A stretch of DNA of 64,000 bases from Tritrichomonas foetus (lineage: Eukaryota; Parabasalia; Tritrichomonadida; Tritrichomonadidae): positions 9,353-73,352 of the forward strand of contig MLAK01000606.1 of assembly GCA_001839685.1 (NCBI GenBank). Reading direction: 5' to 3'. Position numbers and translations under genes: made by a program. Shown in pieces: positions 39,792 through 50,100 of the stretch. The notes beneath the pieces were generated by a model. That model had not been told where the DNA came from and ran no database searches. It was given only the letters and a program-made list of their open reading frames with translations. Each line of letters starts with the position of its first letter. The stretch's first letter is position 1.

Positions 39792-40647
39792 TTTGTTTGT
39801 CTGAAGATTGTATAACCGTGTGGCTGTTTTTTCTAGTAGATGGAGACTTCGACGAATAGAAGAATGAAGTGCAAAATTAGTGTTTGAATACTATTCAATT
39901 GTAATTTTTTCGAAATTTAGGATCAAAATAAACTATTCAATGATATAACTTTTGATTGGAAAATTATGGAAAATTATCCAAAATTTTAATTGAAATTAAT
40001 AATTAATCAAATAGAAACTGAAATTCTGATGAATGATCTTATCTGTTTTTTCTGTGGTTATTTGGTTAGATTGAATGACTAAATATCCTATGAAAGCTTG
40101 TAAAAGTTTGACAAACCAATTTATACGAAATTTTCGCGAAAAAGTAATATATGGTGAATTCTGCGGTTTTAAATCAGTAAAATTGTTGAAATATCCAAGA
40201 ACAATGCATATTTGTAAATACTTTATAAATAGACCTCTGATTTAAGACCAAAGCGCTGGATCAACCATCATCCGGAAAAATATGAATCTTCAGAATAAGG
40301 AACAGAAATCAACAGAAAAAGTTCATGATATTTTTCAAAGTAATTAGCCACAGAATTGTATCAAAAAGTTGTGCCCTTTCTTAAAGACACATCAAAACAA
40401 TTGAAAAAGTTTGCTCTTTTTTCAATAACTGAAAAAAAACTTGAGATTTCTGAAATGATCGGCTAACAAGTCTAATAAAATCATTTATCATGCTCTGAAT
40501 TCGAAACAAATGAATTCCTACGATTATAATTGGCAAGATAAAGAAAAGAAACCTAATTGAATTGAATTGACAAACAGCAAAACATGATGAAAGCTTTTGT
40601 AAACTTGGTTATTGTTCAAATGTATAATTTATATATAATAGAAATTT
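39792..40647. other. Intergenic, no gene seen
   Basis: Upstream region of the Q/N-rich gene and 3' flank of the IBD-like gene. Nothing recognisable. Confidence 0.55.
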
Positions 40648-41412
40648 TTATTCAAAAAGGCTATTAATATTGTCGAAAATAAATTCATCATTAAATATGT
40701 CAATAAAATCAGCTGAATTTGGAAAAGTTCTCTTTTCCACAACTGTTTCATTAGATATATCATGATTTATTTCAATTTCGCTATTCTTTTTAACATTATT
40801 AAAATTGTTAGAATAATTATCTGACAAATTCCATCTTTGAAATGAGTCTTTGCTTTTTTGAACTAGACATTCATGATTCTGTGTTTTGATATTATCATAA
40901 TCATGCATTAAACTATCAAGAATTGGCGTATTTATAATTTTGTTTGATAAATACCTACAAGAAGGTCTGAAACAATCAATTGCCTGTGATATGAAATATC
41001 TGACAGACCACATTTTGACCATTTCTGGGGAGTTTTTTAAGAAAGGTAACGCATCATTTAGTATTGACCGCATTTTCGTACGATCATTGATTGCAACTAA
41101 GGAGCATCTTTGAAAAGATCCATTAATTGATGATTTGCACTTTTCAAGTAATTTCGAAAGCTGTCTAATGTTTACACATAAGTAAGAATTGTACCATAAA
41201 GCCCCACACATTAATGCTCGCTTCCATATATCTTCATTATTTCTTTTTACAAAATTGTTGATTGCAAAAAGCATCTCATTGAATGATTCTATTCTTCTAT
41301 TTCGACAATTTCTGCAAATATGTGATGATAATGTGGATTTTAATAGAAGAAAATGTTCATAATCATCAGCTGATAAAATTCCTTGTGAAATAGTGTCTAG
41401 TTCTTGTTGCAT
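40648..41412 (-). CDS. IBD-like initiator-binding protein (trichomonad Inr factor family)
   Basis: A 254-residue protein. Residues about 15-125 resemble the trichomonad IBD family (transcription-initiator DNA-binding domain, first described in IBP39): DDYEHFLLLKSTL, FNEMLFAINNFV, WYNSYLCVNIRQLSKLL, then KCKSSINGSFQRCSLVAI, a recognition-helix-like segment I associate with this family. The C-terminal half is polar and ends in an acidic, aromatic tail (FIDIFNDEFIFDNI). IBP39-type proteins bind the TCA+1-Y-W initiator and contact RNA polymerase II; paralogues act as gene-specific regulators. The gene itself has two tandem Inr words just upstream. The assignment rests on remembered family patterns, so a profile search is needed to confirm it. 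Confidence 0.55.
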   Translation of the reverse strand: MQQELDTISQGILSADDYEHFLLLKSTLSSHICRNCRNRRIESFNEMLFAINNFVKRNNEDIWKRALMCGALWYNSYLCVNIRQLSKLLEKCKSSINGSFQRCSLVAINDRTKMRSILNDALPFLKNSPEMVKMWSVRYFISQAIDCFRPSCRYLSNKIINTPILDSLMHDYDNIKTQNHECLVQKSKDSFQRWNLSDNYSNNFNNVKKNSEIEINHDISNETVVEKRTFPNSADFIDIFNDEFIFDNINSLFE

Positions 41413-41420
41413 CTATCAAA

Positions 41421-41430
41421 TGTGAAATGA
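41421..41430 (-). promoter_or_regulatory. Tandem Inr-like words of the IBD-like gene
   Basis: Minus strand reads TCATTTCACAT: two overlapping-range initiators, with +1 A at 41428 (16 nt before the ATG) and at 41423 (11 nt before the ATG). Confidence 0.55.
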
Positions 41431-43100
41431 AATAATTAAAATTATCAAATAATTCAAATGCATGAAAGTCATATCATTATGTTTTATTATTTTAAAAGTT
41501 TTTCACAATTATTCAAATAAGCAGAATAATTTCTAATAACTAACAATAATTTCTCTCAATTTTATTTTTCTGGATTAAATTTATTTGTTAAATGTTAATT
41601 ACTTATTAAAATATCTCAGAATTTTTCTAATAATAATTAATCGATTATCACTTTTTGATGTCATAACGAAAATACCTCGATCATATCTAATCTACTGATT
41701 ATCAATAGTTAGTTCTAATTGAAGACTGATATGACAGAGAAAAATGTTTTCTCCGAAATATCTTCGATTAATTCATCAAAAAAAGCCTATCAAAACTATG
41801 GAGTTTTCAACAAATAGAAAATGAATGGCAAAATCCAATGAATTATTTTCTGGATAAAACAATTTGCGTTAACTAAGCTTTTCTAAGAATTTCTTTTAAT
41901 AAATAAAGATAAATGAACAATGAATTGATTCATTGAATGGCGTTATTCTCAGAACTTGTGATAGAATATCTCAAAAAAACATTGTTTGAATTTTACAAAG
42001 AAATATTCGATTTGTGTATTGGGGTTACCTTCTGACCAAATTTCTAATAATCATTTTAGCTTTGTTTGTATTCATAATGACATCATAAAGAATTAGATTT
42101 TCATGTTTTCACATAAGAAAGGTAAAAAACCGAAAAAAGAAAATTAAAACTGAATTAAAGGAGAACAAAATATTTAAGTAGACATGTAGACTAGTATTCA
42201 ATATTGTATTCATACTGAAATGAATAAGTGACATCTTTCAGATGAATTTACGTCACTCATCAATCTCTGGAATAAGAAATCATACTTTTTTCCAAAAAGA
42301 GTATGAATAAAAAATTATATAAGAGGTTTAATTGGTGCCATAGAACGAAATTTCACAATGAATAAACTTCATTTGATTTGACGATTTTCAACATTTTTTG
42401 GCATTGTTCAAAAATATTTTGTAGACTAAAATATGCATACTAGTTGATATTAAGAATAACTGTGATACAAATAAGTACAATTATTCTCTTACAAATTGTC
42501 AAATCAAAAAATAAACTATGAATGTAATATTTCTAATATTTCCTTTTTATTATCTTTTATAAAAATAAATGGTATTTATGCTCAATTTTTGCCAATTTTC
42601 ATTGAAGTCAAAATATGAAGAAAAAAGACTCGAAACTCACATATTCAATATTTATATTCGAACCATATGTTATATAATTGCCATATAATTGTAATAAATC
42701 ATAAAATATTATTAATAATTTTTATTTACATGGAATATCTTGGGATACCAGGTTTCGACATATTTTTTATTAATATTTATTTCCTCAAAATCAAGCGTAA
42801 TGTAAAATATCTAGATAATATAGCCATTTGTCATGTTTAATCATTAAACTTTAATGATAACAAAGTCATTCCATAGGATAATTTGTTCATTTTTAGATAC
42901 TTATTTTCAATTGTATCTTTTTGAATAGTTGCGATAGCAAAGCAATTTATTTTCTTTTCAAAATTTTCTGATATTTTGCAATTCAGCCACTAATCAGATA
43001 ATCGTACAGTGTAGCTTGTCAAGAGTTAATTTACCATTCGTGAATAAAATTTTGGAATCTTGGTGATTGTCAGGTTTCAATTGAAAAAGTGAAAAATACC
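41431..43100. other. Long intergenic region, no gene seen
   Basis: About 1.7 kb of AT-rich DNA between divergent genes. No coding frame of note. Confidence 0.5.
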
Positions 43101-43176
43101 TGATACAATAATCGGTAAAATTTTTGAATATTATTGTATCAATATAAAATTACAAATATTCAAAAATTTTACCGAT
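43101..43176. repeat. 22-bp inverted repeat with interlocking 10-bp repeat
   Basis: 43111-43132 and 43155-43176 are perfect 22-bp inverted copies separated by 22 nt. In addition, TGATACAATA (43101-43110) is perfectly complementary to TATTGTATCA (43132-43141), which lies in the loop, so the two pairings interlock as a pseudoknot would. It lies about 110 bp upstream of the copine ATG. Confidence 0.85.
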
Positions 43177-43245
43177 ATCAAAATTGAAACAAACAACTAC
43201 TCAAATATTTTCTATGAAACCCAATTTTATGCCATCAAAATCACT

Positions 43246-43251
43246 TCATTT
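43246..43251 (+). promoter_or_regulatory. Possible Inr of copine gene 1
   Basis: TCATTT with +1 A at 43248 lies 35 nt upstream of the ATG. A second candidate, TCACAT at 43262-43267, lies 19 nt upstream. The choice between them is open. Confidence 0.35.
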
Positions 43252-43282
43252 TAGTTTTACATCACATCCTAATTAGCAAAAT

Positions 43283-44962
43283 ATGTCATATAATTATTTA
43301 TTAACACGTGATTTCTTACAAGAAACATCACTTGAAGAAATTAATGCACATGTCAACGGTTATCGATACGGTCCAATGACGAATGATCGTAAAGTGATCA
43401 ACATCACAGTTCGTGCAAAAAGCTTACAAACCAATTCATTTTTCTTTGAAAAGATTGATCCAATCTGTGTGTTGAATTTAGAGGGACCGAAAGGAACAAG
43501 AGAATACGCGAGAACAGAAGTTTGCTGGAATTCAATGAAGCCATTTTGGATTAAGCCATTCACACTTGATGTCTACCCAGATACAGAAGAACGTTTATCC
43601 TTTGAAATCTATGATATTGTTTGTCCAATAAGATTATTAGATAAACAAAAGTTGATTGGTGTTGCAACAGTCGAACTAGCAACACTTTTAAAGACAAACT
43701 ATCTTGAATTGGATCTTTATAGCGTTAGCCAAAGTGGAAAAGATGGAAACTTATGTGTAGGTAAACTTGAAGTTCAATATTATGAAATCCAGTCTGATGT
43801 TTGTGGATCAAATATTTTCAAAATCAACATTGAACAAATTCATTCTCCAAGAAGAACTTTTAAAGCAGCAAGTCCATTTTTCGTCATTCAAAGAATGAAT
43901 GAAAAAACAACTAAATTCATGAATGTTTACAAATCAAGTGTAAAAGAGCATACAAATAATTCAGAATGGCCATTTGTTGAACTAAATCTTCAAGCTATCT
44001 GTGGTGGTGATTTAGATTTACCATTAAAATTCATTCTTTATGATAATCTCTTGAAAAGAGGACAAAATAAAATAGGATTCTTAGTAACAACAATGCGAAC
44101 AATGATCCAACAAAGGAACTTTCTTTTAGTTTCAAAGGACCATGGAAGTCATGTTGCTAAATTCACAGTTGATCTTGTGAAAAGTATAGATTCAATGAGA
44201 TTCTTTGATTACACAGTGAAAGGCATCAAAATTCAACCAATTTTGGCAATTGATTTTTCATCAACGAAAATTGATAATGTTTACACAAATAAACTTCAAC
44301 ATATTGATGATGGTCAGTTTTCTTATTATGGTGCCATTTCGGAAGTATATGATTCTATATATTCTATTACACAAGCGCAATCATTCATTGAGTATGGCTT
44401 TGGCGAGAATTTAAACAGAGTTCATGATAAAGTCATCACTTTGAATAAAGCGAATATCGATAATGTTTCGATTGAGTCTGTTCTAAATGCATACAAATCA
44501 GCTAGAACTAAAGTTATGTATCCAAAGAATGCTTTACTTGATCCTGTGATTGAAAAAGCCGTAAATGAAGCAAAAGAACAATGGAACAAAGATAAAACAA
44601 TTTCTCTATTGATTATTTTAACAAACGGTAAATTCATTGATCTTCAAAATGCTGTAGACAGACTTGTTAAAGAAGAAAATGCACCATTAATGACATTATT
44701 TGTCTTAATGGATGGAATGAGAAACGACTTGAATCATTACTTTAACACTCGAAATGGTTTTTTGGTTGATTCTTATGGAAATAAGGCATCAAGGAAGCAA
44801 ACGCACATTGCTATCTTCCATGATGAAAAAGTCTATCCAGATCATAAACTTGCATTGAGGATAATTCCATACATTGAACAAATGGCAGTTAGCATTCTCA
44901 AAAATACAGAATTGAATGAACCACCAGAAAATAACGATACTTATTTCACTTTTCATTTGTAA
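43283..44962 (+). CDS. Copine (C2-C2-vWA) protein 1
   Basis: A 559-residue protein with the copine layout. C2A spans about 38-160 (ITVRAKSLQTNSFF, DPICVLNLEG, WIKPFTLDVYPDTEERLSFEIYD), C2B about 172-290, and the copine-type vWA domain about 310-545, starting PILAIDFSST at about 323. Copines are Ca2+-dependent phospholipid-binding proteins that recruit partners to membranes. The vWA MIDAS reads DFSST instead of the common DFTGSN, so metal binding there may be altered. In C2A the Ca2+-binding Asp pattern is partly present (KIDPIC; YDIV). The length matches animal copines (about 550). A second copine lies at 59282-60880 on the other strand; similarity between the two is moderate, so they are not a recent duplication. 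Confidence 0.88.
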   Translation: MSYNYLLTRDFLQETSLEEINAHVNGYRYGPMTNDRKVINITVRAKSLQTNSFFFEKIDPICVLNLEGPKGTREYARTEVCWNSMKPFWIKPFTLDVYPDTEERLSFEIYDIVCPIRLLDKQKLIGVATVELATLLKTNYLELDLYSVSQSGKDGNLCVGKLEVQYYEIQSDVCGSNIFKINIEQIHSPRRTFKAASPFFVIQRMNEKTTKFMNVYKSSVKEHTNNSEWPFVELNLQAICGGDLDLPLKFILYDNLLKRGQNKIGFLVTTMRTMIQQRNFLLVSKDHGSHVAKFTVDLVKSIDSMRFFDYTVKGIKIQPILAIDFSSTKIDNVYTNKLQHIDDGQFSYYGAISEVYDSIYSITQAQSFIEYGFGENLNRVHDKVITLNKANIDNVSIESVLNAYKSARTKVMYPKNALLDPVIEKAVNEAKEQWNKDKTISLLIILTNGKFIDLQNAVDRLVKEENAPLMTLFVLMDGMRNDLNHYFNTRNGFLVDSYGNKASRKQTHIAIFHDEKVYPDHKLALRIIPYIEQMAVSILKNTELNEPPENNDTYFTFHL

Positions 44963-45266
44963 AAATATTTGTTTTTCGATCAATTTTACCATTTTCATTT
45001 TGATTTTTTACAATTTCATTTTGATTTTTTACATTTGTATTTTTTTCGCAATTGACATGAATCTGTGAAAACAAACATCATCATCAATAAAAATGATATT
45101 GTATTTGGTTCCTTGAAACTTGCATATAGATTCATCAAACTTTTTGTGTATATATTTGGCTATCCAGCTTGATGTCATTGTTTATTTTTGTCAACATGAA
45201 TTTCTATTAAAAAAAATTATTGCCACGTGTATTTTCTTTCATTTATTTCTAAGGAATTTTTCATTA
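44963..45266. other. Short intergenic with 21-bp tandem duplication
   Basis: The 3' flank of copine 1 has two adjacent 21-bp units (44992-45012 and 45013-45033, one mismatch). A frame reaching upstream of the next gene starts with TTG and is not used. Confidence 0.6.
44992..45033 (+). repeat. 21-bp tandem repeat, two units
   Basis: TTTCATTTTGATTTTTTACA units in direct tandem with one mismatch at the unit start. Probably a 3' UTR or spacer slippage duplication. Confidence 0.8.
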
Positions 45267-46616
45267 ATGCTTCTTTTCTTGGCGGCATCTCTTTTCATTC
45301 GATTATGCAGAGGAGAAACCGAAGACCCTGATATTAAAAATGAACTTTTTAAGGAACAGCAAATTTTCCTGAAAGCCAGCATTGACAAAATTTTTATCCA
45401 AAGTTGTTTGTTTCAAAACTGTATCTCAACAAGCGAACAGCCTAGCGGTGGTGCAATTTATTCAGACATTTCATCTGTTAAAATCATCGAAACAACTTTT
45501 GATTGCTGCAAAACTAATTATGGGAAAGGTGGTGCACTTTTTCTCACAAATCAATACAATTATTTGAATAAAAACAACATCAAATTGCAAAGTGTCAAAA
45601 ACAATTTCAATGAAGAAGAAAATTCATTGAAAAACTGGAATCCAAATTACATTTCTGAGAATGAAAATATTCATGATGTAGAAATCATTCTTTCTTATAT
45701 TTGTGGAAAGTCATGCTTATCAAAATCTTCTGGTTCACTTTTTGAAATATTTTCTAACAATCAAAACACATCAATTTCATTAAATCAAACATCAGCTGTA
45801 AAGTGTAGTACATCAGCAATGACAATTAGTATAGAAGCACCTGGATCTATTGTAGGGATAAATGACATAAATATGTCTGATAATGATGCTTCAAAACATG
45901 GAAGTTGTTTTGGCGTTATTTCTTCTCTCACAAATCTCATTCGACACGGAAACTTTTTGAGAAATTATGGAACAAACATATTTGGATTTTCTGGACGATC
46001 ATTATCAACACAAAAAGTTCAAGGCTATCAAGGAATGGATTTATGCAATATTATGAATAATACTTTAAAGCAAACTAGTGTTGAAATAGGTGGATTATAC
46101 TTCATTGAAAAAGAATTAGAAACCGTAATTTCCAACACAATCTTCATCGGTAATAAATATGATGATTTCCTTGAAAGTAAATTTAAGATTAGTTTAGTCA
46201 ATTGTTTTAGTGACATTTCTATTAAAAGTAGTTCCCTAATAGAAATTTCGAATTTAACTGTAGGTATAGTTCCAACTTATGAACTTCCTCATTTTAATAC
46301 TTTACTCTGTCCAGCACCACAAACAATCACACTAACAAGTACACCTAAACCACCATCGCCATCTGAAATAATTACTGAGCTGGAGTCTGACAGTTTCATA
46401 ACAAGTGATGACACTTCGTTAACTAGCAGTGACGATTCTGGAGAAGATGATGAAAATGCAAAAAAGAGAGAAAAAATAGTTTACATTTTAGCTGCTGTTA
46501 TTGTTATTTTAACAATCATTATTGTGATTGTTGTTATTGTAGTTCATATTTATAAGAAAAAGAGAGAAGAATCAAGTTCAACAATTTTTCACCAGCTGAG
46601 TAGTTCGCTTCAATAA
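45267..46616 (+). CDS. Pmp-like single-pass surface protein
   Basis: 449 residues from the ATG at 45267, directly after a TCATTA Inr-like word (45261-45266); the longer TTG frame is not used. Signal peptide at about 1-16 (LLFLAASLFIRLCRG). The ectodomain has parallel-beta-helix character with GGAI-type motifs as in chlamydial polymorphic membrane proteins and their trichomonad relatives (SGGAIYSD, GKGGALFL) and Asn-rich turns. A Thr/Ser/Asp/Glu-rich stalk (about 350-400) precedes a transmembrane helix at about 404-428 and a short basic tail (YKKKREESSS...). Trichomonad Pmp-like proteins are candidate adhesion or surface proteins; function here is inference. The beta-helix part is short (about 300 residues), so it is a small family member. 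Confidence 0.75.
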   Translation: MLLFLAASLFIRLCRGETEDPDIKNELFKEQQIFLKASIDKIFIQSCLFQNCISTSEQPSGGAIYSDISSVKIIETTFDCCKTNYGKGGALFLTNQYNYLNKNNIKLQSVKNNFNEEENSLKNWNPNYISENENIHDVEIILSYICGKSCLSKSSGSLFEIFSNNQNTSISLNQTSAVKCSTSAMTISIEAPGSIVGINDINMSDNDASKHGSCFGVISSLTNLIRHGNFLRNYGTNIFGFSGRSLSTQKVQGYQGMDLCNIMNNTLKQTSVEIGGLYFIEKELETVISNTIFIGNKYDDFLESKFKISLVNCFSDISIKSSSLIEISNLTVGIVPTYELPHFNTLLCPAPQTITLTSTPKPPSPSEIITELESDSFITSDDTSLTSSDDSGEDDENAKKREKIVYILAAVIVILTIIIVIVVIVVHIYKKKREESSSTIFHQLSSSLQ

Positions 46617-47143
46617 ATTACAGCAAAAAAGTAACTCAATTAGTGGTACTTGAAATGTTTCCCCTTTCATTATTATAATGTTAACTAGCGAAATTATAAT
46701 GGCACATGAAATACATTATGAATCATGATTCACATTATTCAAACAAAGTTGATATATATATATTCCTATGGAATTCTTTTAATATTTATATTAATTAAAT
46801 AGCAGTTAATCGCATTACGCGAATCTTTCTTGTTTGCGAAATAAAAACCTTTATCAATTGATAATTAAGCCGATAACATTTTAAGAACTCTATAATCGTT
46901 TTTCGATGAAGCTGTCGAAATTATGACAGATCGCACATTTTTATAAACTTTTTCCAAAGATGGTATTCAAATGTAAAGACGTTAGAATATGATCTACCAA
47001 CTTTTTCCATATGACCAACGAAACATTTTATGATGAACTTTTTCTTAACCAAAATTCGGCAATAATTCAATAGAAAATGAATCAAATTTATGTACTTCAG
47101 TTCACTTTAAAACGCTTCACAATTATTATTTGCTTACATTAAA
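46617..47143. other. Intergenic, no gene seen
   Basis: AT-rich. TCACAA at 47117-47122 (+1 A at 47119) lies 25 nt before the next ATG and could be its Inr. Confidence 0.45.
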
Positions 47144-50100
47144 ATGGATCAAATATTAGACAATTTACGATGTCCAATTACATACGATATCATCGAAGAC
47201 CCAGTTCAAGTGCCTTGTTGTGGAAAGTCAGTTTCTAGAAATGGATTAAAACAAGCACTCAACTTCAGACGAGAATGTCCATTATGTAGACATGACTTAT
47301 CAGATTTTGATGTTGACAATGCACCTACAAATCGAGATTTAGCTTCTGTTATTGAATCACTAAACCAAAATCAAAATAACAATAATAACTCTAATACCGA
47401 CCAAAATGTTGTTTTACATGAACATCAATGGTCAAGTGATATTGAGTGGATTGATAATAAAAATCCAACAATAGGAAGACTTTCAGTCAATATTAAAAGA
47501 TCTCATTTCAAAACAAAAAGAACTCTTTTTGTCGCTATTGTTGATAATAGTTATTCTATGAATGGGCTACCATGGAATCAAGTTAAAACAGCACTTGTTC
47601 ATATCCTTGGATTATCTGCAAATAAATTCCAATCTGTTGAAACAAGAATTATAGTTTACAATTCAACTGCTTCACTTTTATCAGAAATGAAAGATCCATC
47701 ACAATTGAATACAGCAATCAATAGTGTTAAAAGAATTAATGCTGATGGTGGAACAAACTTTTTATCAGCCTATCAAGAATTATCAAATTTATTGAATAAC
47801 ATCAAAAACAATAGATTAGAAGAATTTTCAACTGTATCTGTTGCATTTTTGACAGATGGGCAAGATAATTATGATAAAGGAACATTAACTGAAGCATTAA
47901 AGCATATTTTTGTTCCATTTCAAGATTGTTTCAAAATTATTGTTCACTCAATTGGATTTAGTAATGACTGTGATAAAGATTTATTAGAGAAAATGAGAAC
48001 AGCAGGAACAGATGAGGGTACATTTCGTTATGCTGAACCAACTGACGATTCAGATGCTTTATGTGGAAAATTGACTGATCTTTTCACATTATCTGAAAAA
48101 GCCGCAACTGCACCAATTAAAATAACTTTACCTGATGGATTCGAATTCGTGGATTCTAAAGGCGATAATAAAAAAGAAAAAGATTGTTTCATTCATGTTG
48201 AACCTTTTTCAAGATCTGGTACGCTTTTGGAATGGATTAAAGCCACAAATGATGCTCCACCAGCAAGAATATCTTTACATGTTAATTCATCAGAAGATAA
48301 TGATATTGAATTTTCTTCGTTAGTTAAAGTGATTAATGGCAGAAGTGAAGAAAAAGATCCAATTTTGCAAGCATGGCTCAGAAAAGTATTGGATGGAATG
48401 GCAGCAGAATTATTAGAAATGAATCAAAATAGAAATAAAATGGCTCCTGAGATCATGAGACTTCAAATAGCTTTATATTTATCAAGATTAAATTCAATTG
48501 GAACTCGTATTGATGATCCAAGAATTCCAGGCCTCAAATCACAAATCAAATTAATTCAAAAAGGTGGAGCCATTAATGAAGGAAAACTTAATGATATGAA
48601 ATTTTCAAGTATGTTTTCACCTGAAAAAAGAGCAAATATTCCACATTATCAAAATAATCATTATACTTCCCCTCATGAAAGAAACCTTCCAAAAGCAATT
48701 ATATATTCTGAATTACCTGTTAGATATAGTCATAATAATTCCAATAAAGATAGAAACTCACTTCAAGAAACAATTATCAATGAATATCCAAAAAGATGTT
48801 CAACCGTCCTTTTCAACAAAATTGATACTGCTTCAATTGAAGATCTTGAATCGATAGATGCTGATGGAAATAATGCTCTTCATCTTGCTGCATATTGTGG
48901 ATCTGATAAAGCCATTGAAAGAATTCTTCAAAAATATTCGGAAATTACATCTAATAATCATTATATGTTGAGTAAATATGTTAATCTAACAAATAAAGAG
49001 AAAGAAACAGCAGTAACATTGGCTATTAAAAGAAAAGGATACCATAATTCTGTTCAAGTACTTATGTTATATGGTGCCTGTATTGATGAAACCAGAATTG
49101 AGCCACTTAAAAGATTTTGTATTCATCGTGGGCTTTTTCGCACGGCAGAATTATTAAGCAGGGTAAATGATACAGGTGAAATTGAAATTGATACTTCAAT
49201 GACAGCTGGTGTTATCAAATTCCTATGGGATTCTGCTACCAAACTAGGCAAGCCTAAATATGCCGCACAATGGTTGGAGCCGGCACTTTCAAAATGCTTA
49301 ATAGACTTCATAAAAGAATTATTGAGCTCTGAAGAATCAATGAACGATTTTCAAATCCCATGGAAATGGTTCATAAATTATTGTTTACCACCAAAACCTG
49401 ATCATCCAGAAGTTGAAAAATATTTAACAATGTGCAAAATGATTCTTGACTATCAGCCATCATTGTTACATGAAAAAGATCCAGAAACAGGAGATACTAC
49501 TTTAATTAGCTCAGTCAATAGTGGAAATTTACCTATTGTTCAACTCTTTTTAGATCTTGGTTGTTCCATTGATGAAACAAATGAACTTGGAAATACTGCA
49601 TTATGGATAGCCTGCGCCAAAAGATATCCTTGTATCGTTACAGAATTGATTTCAAGAGGTGCAGATGTGAATCATGTCAATAAAAAAGGAAATAGACCAC
49701 TTTGTGCAGTTTGCCAAATGGGCCCAGCAAAAATTGGACAAACTTTAATTGCAGCTGGAGCTGATATTGAATTCCACAATTCTAATGGAGACACACCATT
49801 ATTGTTGGCTTGCAGAAATGGACAAACTGATGTTGCTAGTTTTCTTTTGAATTATATTGATTTAGATTTTGTCTTATTTAGAGCGAAAATTGATGGATTT
49901 GATGCTTTATTTGCTTCAGTTGAAGCCGATAGACCAGATTGTGTTCGAGTTATTGCCGAGTTTGGTGTTGATATTGAAGAAAAAACTGATAAAGAGAATG
50001 AAATTGTAAGTGAGGCAACACCACTACATTTGGCAGCATACTATGGAAGAACAGCAAGCGCATCAGTTTTGCTTGAGTTAGGTGCGAATCCAAATTCAAA

